DNA from: Daedaleopsis sinensis
Lineage: Eukaryota; Basidiomycota; Agaricomycetes; Polyporales; Polyporaceae
Direction: 5' to 3'
DNA: 64,000 bases
NCBI GenBank assembly: GCA_033807695.1
Contig: CM066302.1
Span: forward strand, 992,001-1,056,000
This document shows, piece by piece, positions 44,177 to 55,257 of the stretch. Positions within the stretch are counted from its first letter, which is position 1. Each line of letters starts with the position of its first letter. The notes under the pieces are model-generated. The model was not told the origin of the DNA. It searched no databases and was given only the letters and a program-made list of their open reading frames with translations. The translations under genes and the position numbers were made by a program.

Positions 44177-45366
44177 ATGTTCTCCTCTGCCCTCCTCATC
44201 CTCGCCGCCGCGGTCGCCCCCGCCTTCGCCACGGTCTACGTACGTCTCTTGCTCCTTGCATACACTTGACACGTCTGCTGAGCTTGTCGTCTTCCAGACG
44301 ACCGCGCCCGTTGACTCCACCAGCTGGGCCGCGAACCAGCAGCAGACCATCAGCTGGCAAGACGATGGCACTGCGCCCTCGTTGAAGGACTTTGGTATCT
44401 CTAAGGTCTCTGTCTACGTCGGGAGCCAGCAGCAGCAGGTAAGTTTGTCCCTGTTCCAGAGCAGAGCACAGGGCCGCGGGCGTTGTAGAGCGTCTGTGAC
44501 GGACTGTTGGTATCTGTCAGAGGCCCTTGACGTATCTTCGTGATATCCGTGCGGGTCCGGTCCAACCTTGGCCTGGCTCGAACTGCACGACTGCCTTGCT
44601 GGCTGGCTGTATGCGAGTTTGGACAAGCGAAGATGCCCTGGCCTGCGTTCCTTCAATGTTGCGAAGCGTACGGTTTGGCATGCATGGCATCAGTCATATC
44701 AGGAGTTGCGCTTGTTCAGCTTCATTGCTCGCAAGGGCCGAGCATGTTGGCCTTGAACGTTCTAATTCCGGTTTGTTGCACATGCGCTAACAATGCCATT
44801 TCCAGACCCTTGTACAGGCTATCTCGGACACAGTCGATGTCTCTACGACCAGCTCCATCGTCTTCACTCCTCAGGCCAGCTATGGTGAGAACGGCAAGTA
44901 CTAGTGAGTTAGCTTACGCCTTCGGGTTGCACACTTCTTGACACATCAAATCAGCTTCATCCGGTTCGAGTCTGTCAACTTGAAGGACCCCAAGAACCCC
45001 CAGTACCCTGCTCTGGCCTTCTCCTCGAAGTACACGTGAGTAACACCCTGATCGGAAGTAGTCTCGCACTTGTCTGACGTGCGATTATAAAGCATGACTG
45101 GCATGACCGGCACCTTCTCCGCAGACGTCAAGGCGCAGATCGCTGCCGCGACCGATGCCAATGCTGCGCCCACCACGCCCGCGTCCACGTCCACGTCGAG
45201 CACCAACAAGGTCACCACGAGCAAGGCTGCCTCCACCACTGCGACGCCCACCGGCTCCGCTGCTGGCAAGAGCGCGGCGGGTAACGGCGCATCGACCCTC
45301 CCGATCAGCGCGCTCACTTGCGCCGCTGGTGTCGCGATCGCTGTCTTCTCCGCGATGCTCATGTAA
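44177..45366 (+). CDS. GPI-anchored Ser/Thr-rich cell-surface protein (Kre9/Knh1-like)
   Basis: Five exons (44177-44239, 44298-44438, 44806-44903, 44955-45035, 45093-45366) give 218 aa. The N-terminus MFSSALLILAAAVAPAFA is a signal peptide. The core, SWAANQQQTISWQDDGTAPS ... ISKVSVYVG ... TLVQAISDTVDV, is the pattern of the fungal Ser/Thr-rich GPI-anchored membrane family related to Kre9/Knh1, linked to beta-glucan assembly at the wall. A Ser/Thr/Ala-rich stalk follows, then a hydrophobic C-terminus (ALTCAAGVAIAVFSAMLM) preceded by small residues, as needed for GPI attachment. Intron 2 is 367 nt, several times the local norm. The product would use the anchor made through Gpi1. Confidence 0.86.
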
Positions 45367-45909
45367 ACGTGCATCGCACCTTGACAGTCCCAGCCTATGC
45401 GCGCGAGCCTTCGCAGAGCCGCATTTCACATGTTCGTATTACGGTAGTTGTCACATCTTGCGTACCCCAATGCATCCATCTCCCTGTCTCTCCTCTTGTT
45501 CTCGTCTAGGCTCTCCGCGCTTTTCCTATTCTGCTCTGCTTTGACCGCCTCGCACAGGGCGAGTCGTCGAATCGTGTGTTTGACCGACTACCCCGGGTCC
45601 TCGCCTGCCGTTGCCTACTCCCTCCGCCGTAGCGATAGTCTATAGATGACGCCGTACACGACCCCTTCATGACGTACAATGTACACCTATAGCCTAGCAT
45701 CGGCAGAGGACCTCTGCTTACGCTCTTTAATACACGATTGCTGCTCAGAATGGCGGGCATGTCGCAACGTTGGGTATTGTGCTACGCCTATCGCCCCTCA
45801 TTCCATTTGTTTCACGACGTGGCAGTCCTTTGCACCATTAAGCATGAATATGACTCCATCGCAATTTTATCTGGTCAGAGCTCTCGCGTCTGGCCCGGTG
45901 CGTCACGCA
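45367..45909. other. 3' side of the GPI-anchored gene and spacer
   Basis: No exon is supported. The sequence becomes homologous to the left arm only from about 45910. Confidence 0.4.
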
Positions 45910-45945
45910 GGTTCAACGTTCAACGTTCAACGTCAACGTTCACGT
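45908..45945. repeat. GTTCAAC simple repeat at right-arm edge
   Basis: Three tandem GTTCAAC words followed by GTCAACGTTCACG. The left arm has a shorter version at its matching edge, so the copy number has changed since duplication. Confidence 0.7.
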
Positions 45946-46027
45946 CAGTTCGGCCACCACACACCTTGCACACACCCCAGATTTCATTTCACTACTTCTT
46001 TTCTCCATCATCTCTGCGATACTCGAC

Positions 46028-47237
46028 ATGTCAGCAGGACCGTCCAGCTCTGTGGGTCAAGCGATTCAGAACGTGGTTCATGCAGCGGAAGAGTTCATAG
46101 ACCAAATGAACACAACGCAAGAAGAAGAAGGAGGCGAGGAGGAAGATACAGCGGGTGGGGGTGACAATACAGTGGAAAGTCGCAAAAAGAAGCTTGAGCA
46201 GCTCAGAAAACGCATGGTGAGTCGCCATCTTTAGACTGTTCGCCTTCTCGAGCCAACTTTTCAACCCCAGAGGTCTTCGGCGCAAGCAAACCGGGCATCA
46301 GTAGTCGAAGAGAGTACGAAGGCGAAGGTCACTGCGCGAGAGGCCGCACGACTGGAACGCCAGCGCAAGCTTGCCGAGACCTTGCGGCAAAAGGCGGATG
46401 CTGATGATCGTGGAGAGGATGTTGAGAGGCAGAAGAACTGGGAGTACACGATCGAGGAGAACGACCAATGGGAGAAGAAGCTAGCGCGAAAGGCACGGAG
46501 AGCAGACTTCTCGTTCAATGGTGAGTCCCTATCGCTACTTTGTTCGCGTGTTAGGTCGGGAGGCGGAGCGCTATGATGCTGACACCTCTCGCTCAGATGA
46601 CGCGGATGCTGCCAGGAGGAAATACAAGAAAGATTTAGACTTCATCAAGCCCGATCTCGAGAGCTATAACAAGCAGAAGGAGATTGCGCTTGGCTTGGCC
46701 GCTGGGACACTCACGAAGGCAGGGAGTTCTTCGTCTGCAGTGACCACTTTCGACCCCTCTGGTGGTGCGGTGCAGGTTCGTATCTTCTCGTTCGTGTCTG
46801 GCGTTGGTTACCAATTACCAATTTTGCTGTTCTCCAGGTGGCACCCACAAGCCTTCAACAACGACTCGCCGCTGAAGATCTCTACCGTGACGCTAACAGT
46901 CTGTTGTATGCGGATAGCAAGCCTAGCGAGGATGCGATCGACCGTGTCATCAGCAAGATGAACAAGGAGTAAGCCGTTTGTGTCGTACTATCCTGACCAT
47001 TATGTTGACAATTGCGTTCAGCGTGGACAAGAAGAGCAAGTTCTCGAGGAAACGTCACAATGAGGATGAAGGCGATATCACATACATCAACGAGCGGAAT
47101 CGTGTCTTCAACAAGAAGGTATACTTCCCGCGCAAGCTAGTATTGCGCTCGTACTCACCATTTACTAGATTGCACGGTACTACGACAAGTACACGGCAGA
47201 AATCCGCGCCAGCTTCGAGCGTGGCACCGCGCTATGA
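46028..47237 (+). CDS. SYF2: Pre-mRNA-splicing factor SYF2, copy 2 (intact)
   Basis: Exons 46028-46216, 46271-46520, 46597-46775, 46838-46968, 47022-47118 and 47169-47237 have exactly the lengths of copy 1, and all five introns match in length too. The 304-aa product differs from copy 1 at only two residues that I could see, Ala to Val at position 17 and Asp to Gly at about position 43. The stop codon and about 27 bp of 3' DNA are kept before the deletion junction, so the copy has its own promoter but a foreign 3' end. With no disabling change it is predicted to be functional. Confidence 0.9.
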
Positions 47238-47263
47238 CAGCATGCCCTCACATATGTATGCAT

Positions 47264-48370
47264 TCTTCATTAACGAATCCCGTGCCGCACAAGATCCTCA
47301 AGCATGAATCAGCCGCCCAAATCCCTGAGCTGGCTATGGGGAACCTCCCGCACTCATCAGACACCGAATTTGACTCACAACGTAAGCGTTTACTCCCCAC
47401 ATGTTATCGTTCTGATGCTAATATGTCTGTGCATAGCCGTGACCTTTGTGTACCCATCTCAGCAAAACGTCGTGGAAAGCCGTTCCGCGGTGGTGATTAA
47501 GACACGACCACGCTCACCCATGCCCGATTCTTCTGAGACAGAGATCGATTCGCAGAGTGGGATATTTCTTATCCACGCTTAACCAAGGAACCGACAATAT
47601 ATGCATATACCCAGCCCCGACATTCGTCTTACCATCACAAATCGTCCCCCTCACACCCGCTCAGGTGGTCGACCTAACGCCCAAGTTACGCCCTTTAACG
47701 CATCGCAGTGAACAGCTATGCACACCTGTATCACTCGCTCGACCCCAGCAACAAGTGAAGGGCAGGAGCAGGGCGGCGGATGTGATCGTCATGCCGCCTC
47801 CCGTTGCATCTCCGTCGCGGTCGAATCGGTTCTGCCCTCCACCAGCTCCCTATGCTGCTAAGACTCGACCTCTACCTGCATTGGCTATACCGACCCCTAA
47901 GAGTAAAGGCAAAGAACGTGCCGTCGAGAACGACGAGAACGCACCTATGAGCACGAACCCGGGCCTCGCGAGCAAGAAATGTCCGACAGACTACTCCATC
48001 TACAAAGGCCGCGGGAGGTATGGCGTGGAGGCTCGGTGCGTGCTCCTCGTCTAGTCGACCAATAGGTCATATCCGACGTCGCCCCCGCTTCAGGACAGGG
48101 AAGGAGACGATCAACGCGATGTATGAGATCGCCCCCGAGCGCAACGACGGCGTGGGCTTCCAATACGAGGAGGTCGTGCGCGACAAGGACAAGCGCAAGC
48201 ACATACACGCCGTGGACTGCGACTGCTGCCGCGAAGTACGTCGTTCCGTTTCTTCACCACCACCCGGTCGCTGATCGTTGCGCTTTCGCGCCCAGTACTA
48301 CGAGGGCGTCGGCCGGCTTCCCGACCGTCTGCAGCCCCCCGCATGGCGCTCTCCCTACTCCTCGCCGGCC
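47264..48370 (+). pseudogene. CtIP/Sae2-like gene fragment
   Basis: It begins inside exon 2 (at NPVPHKILKHESAAQIPE), fused to the SYF2 3' side. It keeps exons 3, 4 and 5 with intact phases (DKDKRKHIHAVDCDCCRE is present) and stops in exon 6 at QPPAWRSPYSS. It lacks the coiled-coil N-terminus, its promoter, and the conserved GYWNIGFPDTQ block, so it cannot make the resection protein. Exon 4 has one extra codon compared with the full gene. Changes are few, so the loss is recent. Confidence 0.9.
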
Positions 48371-50055
48371 AAATACTGCTATCGCGCTTTCGCCCCTCTC
48401 CACCACACATGCCGTTCGAGCGCGACAAGTGACTACTGCTCAGCCCATCGCTATGCGGCGTGGTGAGTTCGCCGAGCAGACCGGCTGTGCGTCTGCGTAT
48501 TTGACCACATACAGCAGAAATCTGTTGAACGTCGCGCCGCACACAAAGAACTTGCGTGCCGATTCCGAATATACAGGGAAAGTACGTTACGCTGCCGGAC
48601 TGTCTCAACGTGGTGTCACATCATGATCCATGATTCCGCCGAAGCTATGTATGGTGATCCCTCTCAACGACCATGATGTCTTCCGCGTCCAGCTTGCCTA
48701 CTCTTACGCATGGGGAGATGGGGAGCTGGAAGAGGTCGAAAGATGCGCTACTATTGCCATCTACGTCTCTCGGTGTGTAATTACACCCGCAGACGCCGAC
48801 GAGCAGATCCAATTGTCATGCAGGCGACTCGTATCCAGTACGACCAAGGTGAGTAACAAGTAATCCAATTGTGCGTGATGAGCATATACGCTGAGATCCG
48901 CATCAGTCCTAGATATGCGTATCCCGCTACCTTCAAGACTATTCACTGTCCGCGCAACAAATTCGTACTCCCTCGCCCGTCTGCCGACCGTTCTCGCCGT
49001 AGATCAGACAGCAAGTCCTCGAGAGTGCGGAGACGATGTCGTCATAGCCGTCCCCAGCAGCATACTCAGCGGCGTCGGCAGCGATGTCATCGCCTTCCTG
49101 CCCATCATCCCCTCCCTTTTTGGCCGCTCGGGGGTCACGCCCTCAGCCCAGAGCTGCTATCTTGCCCCACTGTTCGTGCTAGTGTTCCCACAAGGCCGCT
49201 GCGCGATAGTTTCGGCTGCAGTATGAGCTTAGGAATACGACTGTGGGGTGGTGGTAGATGTTGAGCTAGCTTTCGACACGAACGAGATCTGCAGGCGATG
49301 AGCGTGAGTGCGACGAGATGAGAGGGAGTTAAAGATAATATGGTGATCATGCTGAAATATTGTACCAGTGCATCCATCGTGCGCGACAGTGATCTTTAGG
49401 ATGTCGCGAAGAGAACTTAATCGTGCTCAAGACTTAATGCATAATGGGGACTGGACGTGCCAGTGGGCAGAGACGGCGTCTTGGTGATCATACATGTCAA
49501 CAACAGCCGCGTCAAGGATATTGATATCTGGGGGCGGAGAGCGACTCGTGTGCCTACAAGCTATCTGCACCGGGCAGTTCGGACAGACCGACTCGGAAGT
49601 TCCGGCGAACGACTTGCCATCGAATAGTCCTCACCGCCCAAAGTTGTAGTAGATCCCGACTGCCTTGCGGACCCACCGTTGCACGACTTCTGAGACCGGT
49701 GGCCCACAACCATCCCAGTGTTGCAGGGAGGCAACCTGAGAGAATGGAGCGGGTGGCGACAGATGGGTGGGTTTGGTGGATATTGATGTTCGAGTTCCTC
49801 CCGTAATTGAGGCTATCGAGGCCATCCATCCATCTGTACTCTTCAATGCCCACTTGTTTTGATACTGGGGCCCTGTATAGCACTAACTTTGACTTGGAGT
49901 TCAATTGAATGATCGAGCCTCGTATAGTACGTAGCTTCGTGAACCCGAACACGTCCAGGGATAAAGTTTGTCTCGCGCCTCGAACTTCATCAGAGTACTT
50001 AGTAGTACAGTATCCTCGGAATATCCTTTTATTAATGATTGTTTCGATGACGACT
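48371..50055. other. Region with unresolved small frames
   Basis: Two plus frames, 48630-48846 (ending at an AAG|GTGAGT donor) and 48915-49226 (hydrophobic, VIAVPSSILSGVGSDVIAF), look better than chance but could not be joined in phase. The sequence after the duplication breakpoint is unrelated to the left arm. A 15-bp copy of the near-palindromic repeat is at 49994-50008. Confidence 0.35.
49994..50008. repeat. AGTACTTAGTAGTAC copy
   Basis: Fifteen bases identical to 52029-52043. The two lie on either side of the DEEQ-repeat gene in the same orientation. Confidence 0.6.
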
Positions 50056-51444
50056 CTAGTCACGGTAATAATACTCGTCCACTTCCATATTGTCCGAGTT
50101 CAATACATCGTCGCTTGCATCCTCCCTCTTCAAGTCGCTTTGTTCCTCATCCCATAAGTTGTTTTGTTCCTCATCAGTTAAGCCACTTTGTTCTTCATCC
50201 TCTGAGTCGCTTTGTTCCTCATCCTTCAAGTCTCGGAGGTTATCCTCTAAACCGACATCTTCTGAAGGCCCCAGGCTCCCTGTTTCCGACTCGTCCGAGT
50301 CACTCTCTTCCTGATGGATGATGTTATATCGTTCCTCTATCTCCGCCTCCAGAGCCTTCTTGAGTTCTGCTGACTTCTTCTGGACAGCTCTGTTGATTTC
50401 CTTGCGTGTATCCTCCATGATGTGCTTCTTGAACCACCCAAGCAAGTTATCGGCTGTCCCTTTAAAGCCCCCTTCTTCGACCCTCTCGCCCCATGATCCC
50501 TTATGCAGCTCCCAGAATCTCTTCCTGATTAACTTCATCACCTCCTTGCCATCATCACTGGTCTCGTCCATGTCCTCCACCTTGACGGTTCGGCTATCTT
50601 TGAAGATCTCGTTGAGTCGTTTGATTGTTTCGGTACTTGGCGGTTGAGGGATAGGTCTGTAACGGTGGCGTCGGCCGGGCCTGCCAGTGGTGTATTTGTT
50701 TGGGTCGAAGGTCGTTTCGCAATAGTGGAATTTGTCTCCAGACGTGATGATATGGGGGAGTGTGTATACTTTCTTTTCTTCGGCCATCGTCCAGTGTGCT
50801 TGATCCTGTGCTTGGCCGACTACGATGTTGGTGATGAGGGCTTGTAGGTCGCGCTCTGACTTGACCACTCTCTTGACCTCAAGAATGCAGCATGTGTAAC
50901 TAGATTGATCAACAATTTTCACCGGCTTGGTGCCACTGCCCGCGAGGAAGGCGCGGGCACCGTATATGACCTCGTGCCTGATGACCTTCATATCGGGAAT
51001 GCGTCTACTGTATTCATCATCCTCGTCCAAGTCTTCAAAAGGCATCTTCCGCTTTATATTGCGGTCATGCCGGTCGAGAATGATACGTGACCATTTGTCC
51101 CAATCGTCCAAAGTGGCAGTTGAAGGATGTTGTTGGTGGGGTATGCTTATGAAGGAGAGGTTTTTACCGATATGGAAGAATGACAGCTTGGCTTCCAGCC
51201 ACTTTTCCCAAAACGGATACCAGTATGCTTCGTGTCGGATGTGTTTCTTGGCGTAGTCGAGGAGACTCCGCCATTTCATCTCACGGACGAGTGTTTCGCG
51301 GTCTATCAACTCGTTGAGAGCGTTTTCACAAATCTTGGTTACTTGATCTAGAAGCATGAAGAAACATATGTAGTACTGATTAGCCAAGAAAGCCCTGTGC
51401 GGGTGTGGGAGGTTAAACACACCTGCAAGCTCGAGTGAAGACAT
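50056..51444 (-). CDS. Orphan protein with ExK motif and DEEQ repeats
   Basis: Open frame of 462 aa from an ATG at 51444. Residues 8-33 (GVFNLPHPHRAFLANQ and onward) look like translated intron: a GTGTGT donor, a GCTAAT branch and a CTTCTAG acceptor would remove them in phase, giving a shorter protein that resumes at DQVTKICENALNEL. The middle contains KIVDQSSYTCCILEVKR followed by a helical stretch with DLQALITNIVVGQAQDQ. A hydrophobic strand ending in ExK plus a Gln-rich helix is how PD-(D/E)XK nuclease-like domains appear, so a nuclease fold is possible. The tail is very acidic with four DEEQ units. No family is named with confidence. Isolation among repeats suggests an accessory gene. Confidence 0.6.
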   Translation of the reverse strand: MSSLELAGVFNLPHPHRAFLANQYYICFFMLLDQVTKICENALNELIDRETLVREMKWRSLLDYAKKHIRHEAYWYPFWEKWLEAKLSFFHIGKNLSFISIPHQQHPSTATLDDWDKWSRIILDRHDRNIKRKMPFEDLDEDDEYSRRIPDMKVIRHEVIYGARAFLAGSGTKPVKIVDQSSYTCCILEVKRVVKSERDLQALITNIVVGQAQDQAHWTMAEEKKVYTLPHIITSGDKFHYCETTFDPNKYTTGRPGRRHRYRPIPQPPSTETIKRLNEIFKDSRTVKVEDMDETSDDGKEVMKLIRKRFWELHKGSWGERVEEGGFKGTADNLLGWFKKHIMEDTRKEINRAVQKKSAELKKALEAEIEERYNIIHQEESDSDESETGSLGPSEDVGLEDNLRDLKDEEQSDSEDEEQSGLTDEEQNNLWDEEQSDLKREDASDDVLNSDNMEVDEYYYRD

Positions 51445-52604
51445 CGAAGTGGAGTACTTCAGTTCGGAATGTCACAAATTGAACTGTGAGTTATACTAGG
51501 TGTAGGAGGTTGAGTAGTACTATCCCGTGTGCAACCGGTGGGATGTGTCTGAGTGTTTTGCTGGGGTATAGTTCGAGCAGCGGGAAGCTATATATACATA
51601 TCTGTAGCTTAGACAATCGACTGCAGGCCAAACGAGTTAACTCAGCATTGGGTGGCACGAGGGTGGGGCAAACTCGTCCAATTTCGTAGGCAGTGGTAGC
51701 CAAAATTGATGTCATAGTGCCTCTGCACCGTGACTACATACATTGGTCTCGCCTCTCGCACGTGCTACTAGTTTGAGAGGTGGGGCGCAGGGCGGAGTAA
51801 GTGCCACTGAGCGAGGCGATTGATGATGATATGAAGCACCACAAGCCTGCTTGTAACACCGCACTCCGGGCAAACCTGCCAGACACGAACTTGACAAAAA
51901 AAACTCAGACCGTTGTAGGCGCCGCTCCCCGGGCACGGTGCGGCAGGCTTTCGCCAGCCGCTCGGCGCGGCGCCATTCCACCGTTCATTCAGATATTACC
52001 AGGCACTGTCAGGTTGCGGTTTGGGTTGAGTACTTAGTAGTACTCAGTGCCCAATACTTGATTCGATGAAAGAGGCGGCAGCCTTGTGGTCGGAGGGACA
52101 ACATTCAATAAGAGATACTACGACAAAAACGTAATGACGAACCATCATCATGATGGTAGCGAAAGCCGTGCCCGCCCATCCATATTATTATTATTGTAAG
52201 TGCACGCCTTGCTTAGTAAGCTTGAAGTGCCACTGCAGGGCTTAAGTACTAGATCTAGATCTAGACCGCTACTATCAAGCTACTAGCAACGGTCACTGCG
52301 ACGCCGCTGACCTCGGGCACTTGTTGTCAGACACTTCTAGTACTTACTACCCTCGGTGACGGAGGCGCGTCGTTAGCGCTTTAGCAGTGGGGCAATATTC
52401 AATGATAGATAGAACAATAAATTTAATGTAATGACGATTTGTTATGTAGCAGTACTTATGTAGCGAAGCCGTGGGGCGAGAGTTACGTAGTTGCGTATTA
52501 CTATAAGTACACCCTCAAGTTCCCAACATTCGACCGACATTCACTCCCATCTTACTTAACGCAGCTGTTCGTTTCTATCACTACATTCAATACCACACAC
52601 TACT
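51445..52604. other. Repeat-bearing spacer
   Basis: No gene is resolved. It contains the 16-mer (52029-52044), three CTAGAT units near 52250, and two related blocks around 52040-52190 and 52370-52480 that share ACATTCAATRAKAGAT-like, GTAATGACGA and GTAGCGAARGCCGTG words, probably an old direct repeat. A TATAAG at 52502-52507, about 100 bp before the next ATG, is a likely TATA element. Confidence 0.45.
52029..52044. repeat. AGTACTTAGTAGTACT 16-mer
   Basis: Exact copy of the minus-strand motif at 17966-17981, 34 kb away. Confidence 0.6.
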
Positions 52605-53426
52605 ATGTCGAACTTTACCACTCGGCCCTGTATCGACGATAACGAGCAAGCTACTTCTACGGTAAGCATCCCCTCTCATGAGCATGTTGCCCATACTCAC
52701 TGACTCTGGTGTTAGGACGTTCAGCTCTTCGAGTTTGTAAACCGTCATCAACACGCAAGCAATATGGAGGTCTCCCCCAATACCCCTCGAAAATTTCCGA
52801 CCATCAAGTACAAATTGGACGCGCCACACGCTTATGCCCTTGGATGGGAGGTTGACAAATTCAAAAGACGCCTCATGGAGTTCGACAAAATATGGTGCCA
52901 GCTACACAACTACCCCGAACCAGAAAGGTTCAATCTCCTCGATATCTGTCGAAAAATGTCAAACATTTGCTGCATGGGCGTATGGGACAGATTCCGCGTG
53001 TTCATCTATACCGGAGTGACACCTCACGATAATACCGTATGTGGTGTCGCTGGGTCGCTTACCACTGGAGGAGGAGGAGGAGGAGAAGGAGGAGGGGAAG
53101 GGGAAGGAGAAGGAGAAGGAGAAGGGGAAGGAGAAGGGGAAGGAGAAGGAGAAGGAGAGGAAGGAGATTCGGTGGGGGACTTGGGCCCGCGGGATCCTGA
53201 GGGCAAGGATCCAGGCACCTCCTCCTCTACACCCAGTGACCGAGACGTGACAATCTTCGTGATAGCGTTCACCAGCAACGTTATCTTGAAGCGTCCCTTC
53301 AAAACACCGACCGTAAAAGCATATCGATGGCTTTGCGAATTCTTTCAAGAGGACCCTCGATGGTACGTTGATAAAGAGAGAACGGTTAAGGAGACTAAAC
53401 AGTTTGTCGAGCAATGCATGAGCTGA
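52605..53426 (+). CDS. Orphan protein with Gly-Glu repeat, 255 aa
   Basis: Two exons, 52605-52661 and 52716-53426, join in phase across a 54-nt GTAAGC...GTTAG intron. The N-terminal 115 residues look globular (YALGWEVDKFKRRLMEFDKIW, then RKMSNICCMGVWDRFRVF). A GGGGEGGG tract and a run of eleven or so Gly-Glu pairs follow, then a second globular part: DVTIFVIAFTSNVILKRPF, with AYRWLCEFFQEDPRWY near the end. The family is not recognised. The repeat interrupts what may be a single domain. Expression is supported by the TATAAG at 52502-52507. Confidence 0.62.
53068..53165 (+). repeat. Polypurine GGAGAAGGGGAA tract
   Basis: Nearly 100 bp made only of G and A on the plus strand, inside the coding exon. 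It is built of 6- and 12-bp units and encodes the Gly-Glu run. Confidence 0.9.
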
Positions 53427-53970
53427 TATTTGAACATGTATCCTACTCGGAGTCGTATGCACGTCCCAGAATCTGTAGATGAGAGGTGTGTTAGATAGCA
53501 ATCTACAACACACGGTAGTTCTTCGGAAGTGGTCGATAATCATGATATGGCACTGGTGGTCGGTGATCTCGTTGTTGTCGCCTTGATTGTTGGTCCTCAA
53601 TAAGAAACATCGATTCAACGCACTCCGGGCAAGAGCAAATGTTGCACCAAGCGATAGGCTGGCTATAGCCGTGTAGATTTTTCGACAAGACCTTACTGCA
53701 CGCCTATTGACTGCCTTCCACTGGCAGCGTTAAGTCGCAGTCAGGAAGTATGCAATGTTGACACAAATCGAGGTACGACGATCGAGCGACTTCTACAGAA
53801 TACAAGCATCACTGATACATTCCAAAGCACCCAGTGCGAAACTTGGGCACAGACATTACGCGTGATCGATGACAGTGGATCGCACCGTACACATGTTCCG
53901 CGACTTACTCGTTCGGGCTGCGAACATGACAATTTGGTCAGAGCAACAACGATGGTGTAGCCAGGAGCTC
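53427..53970. other. Spacer with no resolved gene
   Basis: Only short frames. The right part may include the missing 3' exon of the peroxidase relic on the minus strand. Confidence 0.4.
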
Positions 53971-53971
53971 G

Positions 53972-55257
<1,286 letters not shown>

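Larger units (their letters stand above)
45910..48370 (+). repeat. Inverted segmental duplication, right arm
   Basis: Mirror copy of 37100-40871 with one large deletion. The outer edge lies in a simple repeat; the other edge breaks inside the last exon of the CtIP-like copy, at CTCGCCG followed by unrelated DNA. Confidence 0.93.
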
